Below are positions 1 to 11,117 of a stretch of DNA of 64,000 nt, in pieces. The position numbers were made by a program, and so were the translations under genes. Numbering within the stretch: position 1 is the first letter of the stretch; each line of letters opens with the position of its first letter. Below the pieces are notes generated by a model. The model saw nothing but the letters and a program-made list of their open reading frames with translations, was not told where the DNA came from and ran no database searches. Origin of the DNA: CAWBOY01 sp963790585 (GTDB lineage Bacteria > Planctomycetota > Planctomycetia > Gemmatales > Gemmataceae); the NCBI GenBank assembly GCA_963790585.1, contig CAWBOY010000002.1, forward strand, positions 1,302,001 to 1,366,000. The letters are read 5' to 3'.

Positions 1-3000
1 AGTCTGTCAACGTGGCCGTCAAGAATTGCCCTGAGAAATTCCCAGGGGTCGAAATGGTCACGTCAAAGGCTGGACCCGAGACTTGCGCGGAACCGAGATA
101 CGTCTGTCCCTGTGCGTTCGCGGCAGTCGAATTAGAGAAGAACTCAATGCGATAGGGCCCGCCCGCTCCGCCCGGCGCCGGAATGCTCCCGGAAATTTCT
201 AATGTGGTGGCAAAGGAAACCGCAGCCGTAATGGTTGGCGGCGCCGATGCTCGCGTCGCGGCACCCGCGGCTCCCAGGGAGATACCTTTGACAACATTGG
301 AATAGATTGAGTTGCCGAGGATTGAGTCACCGGCGCCGGACTGCGTATTAGTAGGCGACGTTGCATTGTCGATGCCGACGCCGCTATTACCATTGAAAGC
401 GATGAAGTTTCCGAACTGATTGGCACCGCCGCCGGCAGCGGCTCCTGTCGCTCCGCCGATGATGTTGTTTGCCGCGCCTGTGGTGACAAACACGCCGTAG
501 GTCCCGTTGCCAAGGCCGTTGATGCCATCGGACTTTAGACCAATCAGGTTCCCTTCGACGAGGTTGCCAGTGGTCCCAGCATCGCTGATGACGACGCCCG
601 CTCCCGTGTTGCCCGATATGACGTTTCGGAGTGTCGTACCCGGCCCGCCGAGTGTGTTACCGGACGCCATGTTGTGAATCAACACGCCCACGGCATTGGG
701 CAAAGCAAGGCCGCCGAAGTTTTGCGTTCCGATGAAGTTCTTTGTAAGTACGTTTCCGGTCGTACCTGTGCCACTCAACTCGACTCCATTTACCTTATTG
801 CCGGAGACGACGTCGCTCAGGACGGTATTAGAACTGGCGCCACCGGTTATCAAAATACCCGTTCGGTTTGGAATCGCCGACGTTCCAAAAGTATCAGTAC
901 CGATATAATTGGATTGGATCGTATTATTCGACGTATTGGCATCCGTGATTAATACGCCGTCGGCCGAGTTGCCGGAAATGAGACAGTTGACAATGATATT
1001 ATTCGTCGCGCCGCGCTGGATCTCAGCGCCGTCGACGTTGGGAATCGCGGCATTGACATTGCCGTTGAGTCCCAGGTAATCGTTCTGAATTACGTTGTTC
1101 GACGTTCCTGTGCCGTCGAGAGTGACGCCGGTCGTCATGTTGCCTGAGATCAGATTCGCCGTATTGACAGTGTTGTTGTTAGCGCCCGCAGTGATGAAGA
1201 CCCCGCTGCCGCCGTTACCGACGGCGCTAGTGCCGGATGCATTCGTGCCGATCAGATTGTATTGGATGAAGTTATTGCGCGTCGCGGCTCCCGTTAGAGT
1301 GACTCCATTGCCGCTATTTCCGGAGATGAAATTACGCACGCCGACAGTCGTGCCGCCGATCACATTGAGAGTCGCGCCGGCCTGGATCGTGACGCCGTCG
1401 ACGACATTCGGCAAGGCCGAGATTCCATCCTGGGTCAAGCCGATGGTATTCGTTTGCACGAAGTTGTTGGAGGTGCCCGCGGCGGTGATAAAGACGCCGG
1501 ACTGCTTATTGCCGGAAATCAGATTGTTCACAATCAAGTTCTTTTGGGCTCCGCCCGCCAGGCGAACGCCGCTCGCGGAATTGGGGAGAGCGTTCTTACC
1601 CGAGACATTGGTGCCGAGGACGTTGAACTGCACCGTGTTACTGTTGGTGCCGACGCCAGTTATCTGGACGCCATTCCCTCCATTTCCAGAGATGAAGTTT
1701 CGCATCGATAGCGTGGGGCCGCCGATGGTATTACCGGTGGCGCCGTTGTTAATTAGGACGCCATCTGCTGTATTGGGGAGAGCGACCGTAGCGGTCACAT
1801 CGCAGCCAATCTCGTTACCTTCGACAAGGTTGGACGTAGTGCCCGAGCCGTTTAGTTGTACGCCCGTGGCATTGCCTGAAATCAGGTTGCCCTGGTGAGC
1901 ATTAAAGCTTCCGATTGTATTTCCACTTGCGCCATTTTGGATCGAGATGCCGGTGGTGTTGCCATCCGCCACCGTACCGGCGAGATTCGTGCCGATGAAA
2001 TTCAAGTAAACGATATTTCCTGTCGTTCCTGTGTCGCTGATGCGGATGCCATCTCCCGTATTGCCAGAGACGACGTTGTTATAAAGGTAGTTCGTCGACG
2101 AGGTGTTTTGGATGAGTATGCCGGTGGCATTAGGCTGAACGGAGCCCGTGTAATCCAGGCCGACCGTGTTGCCTTGAAGGGCGTTTTTCGTCGTGCCCGC
2201 GCCGCTCAACTCAATGCCAACTGTCGTGTTGCCCGCGACGATATTGCCGCCCACGAAATTGTTTGACGCTCCATCCTGAATGAGGATACCCACATTATTC
2301 GCTAGCGCCGAGTTGCCGTAGACGTTGATGCCGATGTTATTGCGTTCCACGGTGTTGTTCGACGTCCCGAAGCCGTCGATCTGGACTCCGAAGGTGCCGT
2401 TGCCGGATATCAAGTTCGTCGACGTGGCCGTCGATCCACCGACGATTGCGCCGGTGACACCACCGCTCAGATATACGCCGCCGAGGCCGTTGCCGAGTTT
2501 GGCTGTTCCTATTGTGTTGGTACCGATGTAATTACCAACCACGCCGTTGCCGTAAAGAGAGTTGCCGAAAATCCATACTCCGAATTGGGTATTTCCGGAA
2601 ATAATGTTGTACGCGCCGGCGATATTGGTCGTTCCGCCGACCAGGTTGGCGTAGGCGCTGTTATAGATCAGAACTCCGGTATAGTTCGGCAGCGTGCCGC
2701 TGGCTCCGGAGTTCAAGCCGATGATGTTACCTTGCAGCGTATTGTTATTGCTCGACTTCCCATCGATTAAGACGCCAAACGAACTGTTTCCGGAGATCGT
2801 ATTGCCGTTGTTGGCCAAGCCGACGGCGTTGTTATACGCCCCATCGTGGAGATAGACGCCAATGCTATTTCCTAGTGCAAGCGTTCCCGCGGCATTGGTG
2901 CCGATGACATTTCCAGCAACGGTGTTGCCAGGGCACAGGCCGGCGATCTCGACGCCGCAGAAGCCGTTCGCTGAAATAACATTCTTCGCTGCGGTCGTGT

Positions 3001-4156
3001 TGCCGCCGATGACGTTATTATTGGCCCCACTAAAGATTAGGACGCCGTCTGTCGTGTTGGAAATCGGATTGTTGCCAGTTACGTCAGTGCCAATGAAATT
3101 GCCAAGGACGACGTTAAAGCTCGTCTTCGGGTCCTTGATGTAAACGCCGTAGTTATTGCCGGAGATGACGTTGGCCGTACCCGTTACCGAGCCCCCGATG
3201 ACGTTATAGCTCGTTTGGTTGATCAAATTGATGCCGATCTGATTCGGCAGTGCGGTACCACCCGACGTGACGCCGATGTAGTTGCCTTCAATGACATTGG
3301 CTACGGAATAATAGTCGCTGATCTGGACGCCCGCAGCTTTGTTGCCCGCGATTACGTTCGCTGCCCCTGGGAGTGTGCCGCCAATGATGTTGTGGCTACT
3401 ACCGTTAAACAGATAGATGCCAGAGGTGCCATTGGCGAGGATACCGTTACCCGAGGCGTTTGTACCGATCAGGTTCCCTTCAATGACATTGGAAGTTGTG
3501 TTGAGGTCACCCATCAGGATGCCGTAATTCGTATTCGCGGAAATGACGTTGCCCTGCCCGGTGACTGTGCTGCCGATGATGTTGCTGCTCGAGCCGCCGC
3601 GCGCCTCGATGCCGTTGTTGTTCGCTTCGGCCAATATGCCGGACGGATCGACGCCGATGAAGTCTTGAGCGATAGTGTTTTGATTGCTTGACTGCAGCAG
3701 AATGCCATCGCCACTGAAATGCGTGATGGCGATGCCCTTGATAACGTTGCCGCTGGCTTTGAGCAGGAAGCCATTGGCTCCCGCCCCAGCATTCGTGCCG
3801 TCGATTTGAATCAACGGGCTTCCGAGATAAGCACCCAGCGTCGTCGCATCCATGAGCACGGGGTTCGTGATCGCCGGCAGCGCCGAATTCAAATTGATCG
3901 TCCGCACCCCGGTCGCGAGGATGTTGAACACAATCTGGTTCGTTTGACCAGTCGCCGCGTTAGAATCGAGAATGGCCTGCCGCAACGAACCAGCCCCGAA
4001 ATCTCCCGTCGTGGTGACAGAGAATGACGCCGGCGTGCAGCGATCTTCGAGTGCCTCTAGCTTGAGGAGGCTCGTGCCGCGCGACGAACGGTAGGCACTT
4101 TTCTTCGGCTTGGCGAACAGGGAGCGAAAGAAACGTTGAACCACGGAGGATGACAT
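1..4156 (-). CDS. Giant secreted parallel beta-helix protein, 3' end outside window
   Basis: The minus-strand frame beginning at 4156 runs to the window edge (about 1385 codons); I translated the first roughly 270 codons, a middle stretch and the last 65, all in one frame, but did not check every codon for stops. The N-terminus (MSSSVVQRFFRSLFAKPKK) leads into LLKLEALEDRCTPA, the planctomycete extracellular N-terminal tag (Planc_extracel-like). A CSLREA-like start (GDFGAGSLRQAILDSN) follows. Then come about 20 repeats of roughly 50 residues built on NxIGT..G, NxIGG and NVISGN motifs, typical of right-handed parallel beta-helices. The last visible part (from about position 200 down) changes to a beta-sandwich-like stretch with FFSNSTAANAQGQTYLGS, common after such helices. 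I infer a cell-surface or secreted adhesin-like or polysaccharide-interacting protein; no enzymatic residues are recognised. Confidence 0.85.
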   Translation of the reverse strand, partial: MSSSVVQRFFRSLFAKPKKSAYRSSRGTSLLKLEALEDRCTPASFSVTTTGDFGAGSLRQAILDSNAATGQTNQIVFNILATGVRTINLNSALPAITNPVLMDATTLGAYLGSPLIQIDGTNAGAGANGFLLKASGNVIKGIAITHFSGDGILLQSSNQNTIAQDFIGVDPSGILAEANNNGIEARGGSSSNIIGSTVTGQGNVISANTNYGILMGDLNTTSNVIEGNLIGTNASGNGILANGTSGIYLFNGSSHNIIGGTLPGAANVIAGNKAAGVQISDYYSVANVIEGNYIGVTSGGTALPNQIGINLINQTSYNVIGGSVTGTANVISGNNYGVYIKDPKTSFNVVLGNFIGTDVTGNNPISNTTDGVLIFSGANNNVIGGNTTAAKNVISANGFCGVEIAGLCPGNTVAGNVIGTNAAGTLALGNSIGVYLHDGAYNNAVGLANNGNTISGNSSFGVLIDGKSSNNNTLQGNIIGLNSGASGTLPNYTGVLIYNSAYANLVGGTTNIAGAYNIISGNTQFGVWIFGNSLYGNGVVGNYIGTNTIGTAKLGNGLGGVYLSGGVTGAIVGGSTATSTNLISGNGTFGVQIDGFGTSNNTVERNNIGINVYGNSALANNVGILIQDGASNNFVGGNIVAGNTTVGIELSGAGTTKNALQGNTVGLDYTGSVQPNATGILIQNTSSTNYLYNNVVSGNTGDGIRISDTGTTGNIVYLNFIGTNLAGTVADGNTTGISIQNGASGNTIGSFNAHQGNLISGNATGVQLNGSGTTSNLVEGNEIGCDVTATVALPNTADGVLINNGATGNTIGGPTLSMRNFISGNGGNGVQITGVGTNSNTVQFNVLGTNVSGKNALPNSASGVRLAGGAQKNLIVNNLISGNKQSGVFITAAGTSNNFVQTNTIGLTQDGISALPNVVDGVTIQAGATLNVIGGTTVGVRNFISGNSGNGVTLTGAATRNNFIQYNLIGTNASGTSAVGNGGSGVFITAGANNNTVNTANLISGNMTTGVTLDGTGTSNNVIQNDYLGLNGNVNAAIPNVDGAEIQRGATNNIIVNCLISGNSADGVLITDANTSNNTIQSNYIGTDTFGTSAIPNRTGILITGGASSNTVLSDVVSGNKVNGVELSGTGTTGNVLTKNFIGTQNFGGLALPNAVGVLIHNMASGNTLGGPGTTLRNVISGNTGAGVVISDAGTTGNLVEGNLIGLKSDGINGLGNGTYGVFVTTGAANNIIGGATGAAAGGGANQFGNFIAFNGNSGVGIDNATSPTNTQSGAGDSILGNSIYSNVVKGISLGAAGAATRASAPPTITAAVSFATTLEISGSIPAPGGAGGPYRIEFFSNSTAANAQGQTYLGSAQVSGPAFDVTISTPGNFSGQFLTATLTD

Positions 4157-4748
4157 ATCGTTATTCCTCAGACCCGTTGGGGGTTGATCGTTGAAGGCAT
4201 TTCAGGCACGACGCCTGGCAGACGGCGGGAAACGCGACACGCCCTTCGTCTGGGTCGATTCGCCAGAGCTAATTCAATGACACCGAAGTATAGAGGCAGA
4301 TTTCGGCGAACAGCAAGACTCCGCCAAGATATAACCGCATACTCAGACGATGCATTCAGCCGACTCGGCAATGAATGTACAATCCGCCCGGTCGCTTAAA
4401 CGGACAGAAGGGTGCATGCGTTTGTAACCTGAGACGACTTGAGCCTTTCCGGTGATTTCAAACAGGAAATCATTTCGTTCACGGATGCAATTCGATCCCT
4501 GCCATTTTGCCGGCAAAGGCGTTTGTAAGCTGTCACACGCTACCAGCCCCGCAGTTTGAACCACTGGGCTCTCTTTTGATGAGATTGCCACAAGCCCCTA
4601 TTTTATAATAGCTTATGAAAATCGGGCTGTCTCAGGTGTGATTTGGCACTATTTTTGCTCATTTGTGCAACCGTCGTTTCTCACTTAATCTTTTCCAGGC
4701 CCTCTCGGTGCGACGATCGTCTGCGGCCTACTCTGTCGGAGGTGGCCT
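4157..4748. other. Divergent intergenic region
   Basis: About 590 bases separate the divergent beta-helix gene and clpB. I see no convincing gene. An 82-codon minus-strand frame (4343-4591) has no recognisable motif. A TATAAT hexamer lies at 4604-4609 but without a good -35 box, so it is only a weak candidate promoter for clpB. No CIRCE-like element was recognised. Confidence 0.4.
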
Positions 4749-7358
4749 TTGGACTTCAATCGTTTGACCCAGATGGCGCAAGACGCACTCGCTGCAGCTC
4801 GCGATCGCGCCTCGGGCGGCGGGCAGCAAGCGGTCGACGTCGAACATCTCTTGGTATCGCTGCTCGACCAAACGTCGAGCCCCGTTCTCGAACTCCTGCG
4901 TAGCACCGGCGTCAATCTTGACGCCCTTAAGCAACGTGCCACACAAGACATGGAGCGCCTGCCGCGCGTTTCCGGGAGCACCTCAGCCGACGCCGATCGC
5001 GTGTCGATCACGGGTCGCCTCAATCAAGTCTTCACAAAGGCGGAGGATGAGGCCAAACGACGAAAGGACCAATACGTCGCCGTCGAGCTGCTCTTGCTAG
5101 CGCTGTTGGAAGATTCCGGCCCGACTGGCCGTACCCTGAAGGAAGCGGGCGCCACTCGTGACAAGCTCGAGCCGCTGATTGCCAATCTGCGCGGCAACAA
5201 ACCGGTAGATTCGGCCGATCCGGAGGGGACATATCAGGCGCTGACGAAATATGGCCGCGACCTGACGCAGCTGGCGGCCGAGGACAAGCTCGATCCAGTC
5301 ATTGGGCGCGATAAAGAGATCCGCCGAGTCGTCGAAGTGTTGTCGCGCCGGACCAAGAACAATCCGGTTCTCATCGGCGAGCCGGGTGTGGGCAAGACCG
5401 CCATCGTCGAAGGCCTGGCAGGACGCATCCATGAAAATGACGTTCCGGAAGGCCTCAAGGGCAAAAAGGTCATCGCTCTCGATATGGGCGCGCTCATTGC
5501 CGGCGCCAAGTTCCGCGGCGAATTCGAAGAGCGGCTCAAGGCCGTCCTCAAAGAAGTGATGGCCGCTCAAGGCAGGATTATTCTGTTCATTGATGAGCTA
5601 CATACGGTCGTTGGCGCCGGTAAGAGCGAAGGTGCGATGGACGCCGGCAACCTGCTTAAGCCCATGCTCGCACGCGGCGAGCTGCACTGTATCGGTGCGA
5701 CGACTCTCGATGAGTATCGGCAACATATCGAAAAGGATGCAGCGCTCGAACGGCGCTTTCAGCCGGTAATGGTCGATCAACCGACCGTCGATGCCACGAT
5801 CTCGATCCTACGCGGTCTCAAGCAGCGCGTATGAGAGTCATCATAAGGTGGAGATCACCGATCCGGCCCTTGTTGCCGCCGCCGTGCTGTCGAATCGCTA
5901 TATAGCGGATCGCTTTTTGCCAGATAAGGCTATCGATCTCGTGGATGAGGCGATGGCCAAGCTGCGCACGCAGATTGATTCCAAACCGAAGGAACTCGAT
6001 GAGGTCGACCGCCTGATCGATCAACGCAAGATCGATCGCGCCTCCTTGGGCAAGGCCAAGGACAAAGCATCGCGCGACCGACTGACGAAGGTTGAAGATG
6101 AATTGAAACAGCTCGAATCACGCCAGCAGGACTTGGCCGCTCGGTGGAAGACACAGAAGTTCGGCAGCCGCGTCGTGCCGGAACTCGAAGAAGAGTTGAA
6201 GAAACTCGAATCCGAGTTGCGCGGGCGACGGCAAATTCGGACTGGGAGCGCGCCGGCCAACTTCAGCACGGCCTGATCCCCGCGAAATTGGCTGAGATTC
6301 AGCAAGCCAAGGCAGCTCCGAAAGTTGATAGTGGCCCGCAGCTCATCAAGAAGGTCGTTGACGACGAGGACATCGCGGAGGTGGTAAGTCGCTGGACGGG
6401 CGTACCCGTTTCGCGGCTGCTCGAGGGCGAAATTCAAAAGCTGCTGACGCTGGACAAAGAGTTGCACAAGCGCGTCATCGGCCAGGATGAAGCCGTCGAT
6501 GCCGTGGCCCAAGCGGTGGTTCGCGCTCGCTCCGGACTCAAGGATCCGAATCGTCCGATCGGCTCGTTCATCTTTCTTGGCCCGACCGGCGTCGGCAAGA
6601 CCGAGTTGGCCCGCGCCCTGGCCGAGTTTATGTTCGATGACGAAAAGGCGATGATCCGCATCGATATGTCGGAGTATCAAGAGAAACACACGGTAGCGCG
6701 GCTCCTCGGCGCGCCGCCTGGATACATCGGCTACGAGGAAGGCGGCCAATTGACTGAGGCGGTCCGGCGTCGGCCTTATTGTGTGATCCTGTTCGACGAA
6801 ATCGAGAAGGCTCACAGTGATGTGTTCAACGTGTTGCTGCAATTGCTCGACGATGGCCGACTAACGGATGGGCAAGGGCGAACGGTAGATTTCAAGAACA
6901 CCGTCGTCATCATGACGTCGAACATCGGCAGCCAAAAGATCCTGCAATACCAGGGTTCGTTCGTCGGCGAAGTGTACGACCGAATGAAAGACGCCGTCAC
7001 CGAAGAGATGCGCAAGCATTTCCGGCCGGAGTTTCTTAATCGTGTCGATGAGATCATCGTGTTCCACGCCCTCAGCGAGAAACATCTCAAAGAAATCGTG
7101 GATATTCAGCTGCAGCGTCTGCTCAAGCGGCTGGCGGAGCGGCAGATCAAGCTGGAACTGGACGACTCGGCTCGGACGCATCTGGCTCACGTCGGCTTCG
7201 AGCCGGCCTACGGCGCTCGGCCTCTCAAACGCACGATTCAGCGCGAGATTGAGACACCGCTGAGTCGATTGATTCTCGAAGGCAAGGTACGTGACGGCCA
7301 AACAGTCCACGTCGAGTACGACGGCGACCTTGGTACGTTGCATTTCAAAGCGGTGTGA
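4749..7358 (+). CDS. clpB: ATP-dependent chaperone ClpB (two frameshifts)
   Basis: ClpB is a cytoplasmic hexameric disaggregase working with DnaK. Start is TTG at 4749, preceded by GGAGGTGG at 4738-4745, giving the family N-terminus MDFNRLTQMAQDAL. In order: N domain; NBD1 with Walker A GEPGVGKT and Walker B ILFIDE; a coiled-coil middle domain (about 5990-6280); NBD2 with Walker A GPTGVGKT, Walker B VILFDEIEKAH and a C-terminal domain ending HFKAV. Total about 869 residues, the normal length. Reading frame is broken twice: an extra G near 5829 (GLKQR|YESHH) and one missing base near 6222 (ESELR|RATANSDW). The net shift is zero and the protein is conserved on both sides, so sequencing error is more likely than decay. 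Confidence 0.93.
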
Positions 7359-7392
7359 CGGTAATACGAAATGGAAGAGGATGAAATACGAG

Positions 7393-7401
7393 TGCTATAA
7401 T
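7393..7401 (+). promoter_or_regulatory. Extended -10 promoter candidate for the HtrA-like gene
   Basis: TGC followed by a perfect TATAAT (7396-7401) forms an extended -10 element 27 bases upstream of the ATG at 7428, with no good -35 box. A GGGAG ribosome site lies at about 7415-7419. It sits just after the clpB stop, so the protease gene probably has its own start. Confidence 0.45.
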
Positions 7402-7427
7402 TCAATAAGGAAATAGGGAGCAACCCA

Positions 7428-8337
7428 ATGAACAACTATCAACCGTATCCCTGGCAATTTGAAGTTCCGGAGCGACCCGTGCCGTCGCTGCGGAAACCGA
7501 CAGCGTCATTAGGCGCGGCCCAGGTCTTTTTCATGCTCGTGATGACCGCCTTGCTTTCAGCAGGCCTCGTACTCGGCATTGAAAAAGGCTTCGATTACTT
7601 CCAAGCTCGGCCTGTCATCGACGCTCAAGCGCGAGGTCACGCCGCGCGGCGATCTGGCGGGCGATGAGAAAACGATGATCGACCTGTACAATCGGTCGAA
7701 GCAGTCTGTCGTCCACATTACCACGACCGTGCTGCGCCGAGACATCTATCAGAACGTCACCAACGTTCCCGAGGGGACCGGATCCGGTTTCATCTGGGAC
7801 GACCAGGGCCATGTCGTCACCAACTATCACGTCGTCCGGCACGCGCAGGGTTTTAATGTCCTGCTTGCGGATGGCTCGACCTATCCCGGTCATTTAATCG
7901 GTTCAGTACCCGATCATGATTTGGCCGTGTTGCGGATCGACGCGCCGAAGAGCAAGTTGCGGCCCATCCCGGTTGGCAACTCGGACGAGCTGCAAGTAGG
8001 TCAAAGGGCCTTTGCCATCGGCAATCCGTTTGGCCTGGATCAGACCCTGACGACGGGTATTATCAGCGCCCTCAATCGCCAGATCGAATCGGTGACCCAT
8101 CGCGCGCTGAAAGGCGTGATCCAAACCGATGCCGCGATCAACCCCGGCAACAGTGGCGGTCCACTGCTCGACAGCGCCTCGCGCTTGATCGGCGTCAACA
8201 CGGCGATCTACAGCCCGTCGGGCTCATCGTCCGGCATCGGTTTCGCGATTCCGGTAAACGACGTCAATCGCATCGTGCCCCAATTGATCCGTGCCGGCAC
8301 CGCCCAACCGGGCAACGCCTGGGATGCCGGCGAGTAG
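7428..8337 (+). CDS. HtrA/DegP-type trypsin-like serine protease, no PDZ domain (frameshift)
   Basis: A membrane-anchored periplasmic protease. The N-terminus is cytoplasmic (MNNYQPYPWQFEVPERP), followed by one membrane helix (about residues 30-50, VFFMLVMTALLSAGLVLGI) and an S1C trypsin fold. Catalytic residues are His in TNYHVVRH, Asp in PDHDLAVLRID and Ser in NPGNSGGPLLDS. An extra base near 7630-7640 splits it into 7428-7667 and the frame read from 7579; the joined protein is about 302 residues. It ends shortly after the protease domain (VNRIVPQLIRAG...), where DegP relatives continue into PDZ domains, so it is either a PDZ-less form or truncated by a further indel. It follows clpB, which fits a protein-quality-control pairing. 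Confidence 0.85.
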
Positions 8338-8365
8338 GACGATCGCCCTTCTCTTCAAAAACTTG

Positions 8366-8395
8366 CCGAGCCTGAAGCGTCAGCGAAGAGTATTT
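8366..8395. repeat. Dispersed GAGCCTGAAGCGT repeat, single arm
   Basis: The stretch starting GAGCCTGAAGCGTCAGCGAA matches the arms of the inverted repeat at 47191-47262. It lies between the convergent protease and kinase genes. It appears to be a dispersed intergenic repeat. Confidence 0.55.
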
Positions 8396-8442
8396 TCTAA
8401 TCGCCGGCGTTTCAGCTCTGGCCAACCGAAACAGCGCTGTCG

Positions 8443-10529
8443 TCACTTTAGCGAAACGAAAACCCAGCCGAGCAACGAAAGCCACATCGCCAGAAGGCCG
8501 ATATGCACAATCAGCGGCCAACGTCGAAACACCGCCACATAATTGAAGACTATCAAAGCTATCATCCCTAACTGACATGCGAATACCTGCCAGGGAGGGC
8601 TGCCGGTCACGTGTCCAGGTAGAACGATCATTAGGACAGCGATTGCCGCAATCGTGGCAATCAAGAGCAACAAACTAAATGGGTAGAGTTCCATATAGCT
8701 AAGTATTCTCGTGAGCAGACGGCGATCCGATCGCGCGAGCACATCGACCGTCCACGTGCTCAGCAGGCTCATGAATAGGAACAAAAAGAGTGTGAAGAAT
8801 TGCGAAATCCATATGCCGATCGTGGAAGCGTAGAGCCGGTTCGTTTCCTTGAGGTTGTTAAAAACATTGACATACGCCTGCGCGGACGAGGCTTGACTCG
8901 GATCGCGCTTTTCCGGCGGCAAAAACGTAGCCAGGTAATCAAGATCTGGGTGAATTCCGCCGAATTCAGCGTCGATAAGGCGTATAGTTTGATCTGGGTT
9001 GAAGCGCATCATCGGTGGATCTTGCGCCCGCAGTGGATACAGGTTCGCTCGGATTTCCGTGCTTATGGCAGGGCTAACGAACAGGTTCGCCAAAAGCGCC
9101 GCGATCAAACCGATAGCGCCTGCCGCGCCGAGAGCCGACGCGGCAGTCCGGGGCCTGATTCCGGCCCGAACAATCCAACCAATCGTCAAACAGAACGTGA
9201 CGGCGAGACCCACGACAAGATTCGTCGCCCATGAAATATCTCGGAGCCCGGTCGCCCAGCCGAGCGGATTAAAGCTGCCTTTGCCCTCAGCCAGGTATTT
9301 CATCCTATGGACGTCGCCGGTTTGGGCCGCGAGCAGTCCCACTCCGCATAACAAGCCCCAAAGCATGCCGACAAGCACCACCGTACAGGCCGTTGTCGCA
9401 TTCGCTCGCAGCCAGCGCCAGATCAAGCCGACACCGCTCGGCGGCCGGGCCTTGGTCGGGCCGCCGGCGATCCAGCGCTCCAGGTCGTCAGCCAGTTCTT
9501 CGGCCGAGCGATAGCGGTCCTCGGGACGTTTGCTCAAACATTTTCCGGCGATCGCGGCCAGGTCGCGGTCGGCTTTTGGGTTAAGAGAGCGGGCGTTCGG
9601 CGCGTCGACTTCGATGACGCTCTTTATTGTCTCATAAACGGTGTTGGCGCGAAACGGAGCACGGCCGGCGATTAGCTCGTAGAGAATGGCGCCCAGGGAG
9701 TAGACGTCGACGGCGGTGGTCAGTTGCTTTTCCGCACGAGCTTGTTCTGGAGCCATGTAGCTGGGAGTGCCGACGACCGCGCCTGTGTGCGTCAGGCCGC
9801 CGTTGTCGGTTGTGTTTTTGGCAAGGCCAAAGTCTGTTACATAAGGCGTACCGTCAATATCTATAAGGATGTTGGCAGGCTTTAGGTCGCGGTGGAGGAT
9901 GCCACGCTGGTGCGCGAAATGAACGGCCCGCGCCAGCTTGGCCGCGAGCGTGGCCGCCGCTCTTGGTTGGGCCAGGAAAAGATCGATCTTACTGGATAGA
10001 CTTCCGCCCTCGACCAATTTCATCGAGAAATACTGATGGCCTTCGTGTTCGCCCACTTCGTAGATCGGCAAAATGTTAGGATGGTCCAAATTTGCCGCTG
10101 CCTTGGCCTCGGTGTGAAACCGATGGACATCCGTTGGCGAGGCCAATTGTCCCGTTAGAATCATCTTCAGGGCCACAAGTCGGTTCAGAGAGGCTTGGCG
10201 GGCGAAAAGACTACTCCCATCCCCCCGCGAGCGATCTCCCTTTGTAATTCGTAGTCACCTAGATAACGGATCGTCGGTAACGGGGCGCCGGCAGCGCCGT
10301 CCAATCCGGTCGTAGCGGTGGGATCGCTCATATGCAATGGCGCGGCCAATTGGTTCATTCTGTCGAGATCCGCGAAGTAAGCGGCCAACTCGCTCGCCAA
10401 TTTGGGATGGCGGCTTAGAAGGGCCTGGCGATCCGGTGACTCGTTGCGCTCGACGGCCTGGAGATATTCGGCGAGGACGTCGCCCAATCCATCCGGACTA
10501 TTCGAACCAAATGACGGAGGCACAGACAT
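8443..10529 (-). CDS. Membrane Ser/Thr protein kinase of the PknB type (frameshift)
   Basis: A bacterial Hanks-type kinase. The first about 100 residues (SPDGLGDVLAEYLQAVERNE) are the usual planctomycete leader. The kinase domain follows: glycine loop REIARGGMGVVF, lysine in VALKMI, catalytic HRDLKPANILI, DFGLAK and MAPEQ. The C-terminal half has about six hydrophobic helices (for example CTVVLVGMLWGLLCGVGLL and SLLLLIATIAAIAVLMIVL), so it is a polytopic sensor or anchor. One base is missing near 10200-10206, inside the glycine loop, splitting the gene into 10529-10185 and the frame from 10176; joined length is about 695 residues. It begins 3 bases after the ECF sigma stop, indicating an operon with probable translational coupling. 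Confidence 0.88.
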
Positions 10530-10532
10530 GGC

Positions 10533-11117
10533 TCACGCCCCTTGATGTAAAAGCTGCCGGAGCTGTTTGAGACCGCGATGTAGTAACGACGCCACTGCGG
10601 AAGGCGTTCGATCCAGATGCTCCGCAATTTGGGCCAGAGTCCAATCACGGCAATGTTTCAACACGACTGCTTCGCGAGTGGCGGCAGGAAGATTGCACAA
10701 CGCATCCGCCAGATGGATCAGTTGCTCATTTTTCGCCGCGCGCTCGCTTGGCGAAGATTGCTCGGAGGCCAAAAAGGCTTCTAGGGCAGAGGATGATTGA
10801 TCAACAGCCTCTTCGAGAGATCTCTCGCGATGGATGTCGCGTTTGGCTCGCTCCAACTCCCGTACCGCATCCGCCAGCGTCCGGGCAAGAATCTTTCGCA
10901 GCCACGCCGCAACGATACCCGGTTGCCGCTCGCGCAGCTCGTCAAAACCGAGGCAAGCGCGCAACAACGTTTGTTGAACCACGTCCGACGGGTCGAGCTT
11001 TCCGCGCAGCTTTCGATCCAGATGCAGATCCGCGAGTATGCGCAAATACCGGCGAAACGGCTCCAGAACTTGTCCAGCTTCCGCGTTTGTAGTCACGAGC
11101 GCCTCCTCTATCCTCAA
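10533..11117 (-). CDS. ECF-family RNA polymerase sigma factor
   Basis: 194 residues. Region 2 carries DPSDVVQQTLLRACLGFDEL, and region 4 ends in a helix-turn-helix (TLAQIAEHLDRTPSAVASLL, then RGLKQLRQLL). No anti-sigma gene is adjacent. Instead a Ser/Thr kinase follows after 3 bases, the organisation known in planctomycetes where the kinase is thought to control the sigma factor. Target promoters are unknown. Confidence 0.88.
   Translation of the reverse strand: MRIEEALVTTNAEAGQVLEPFRRYLRILADLHLDRKLRGKLDPSDVVQQTLLRACLGFDELRERQPGIVAAWLRKILARTLADAVRELERAKRDIHRERSLEEAVDQSSSALEAFLASEQSSPSERAAKNEQLIHLADALCNLPAATREAVVLKHCRDWTLAQIAEHLDRTPSAVASLLHRGLKQLRQLLHQGA

Noticed and set aside
1095..1898. Plus-strand 267-codon frame
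   Set aside because: It is antisense to the continuous beta-helix frame; repeats on the minus strand explain it.
4343..4591. 82-codon minus-strand frame
   Set aside because: No motif, no clear ribosome site, located in a divergent intergenic region.
6021..6842. Minus-strand 273-codon frame opposite clpB
   Set aside because: Shadow of clpB.
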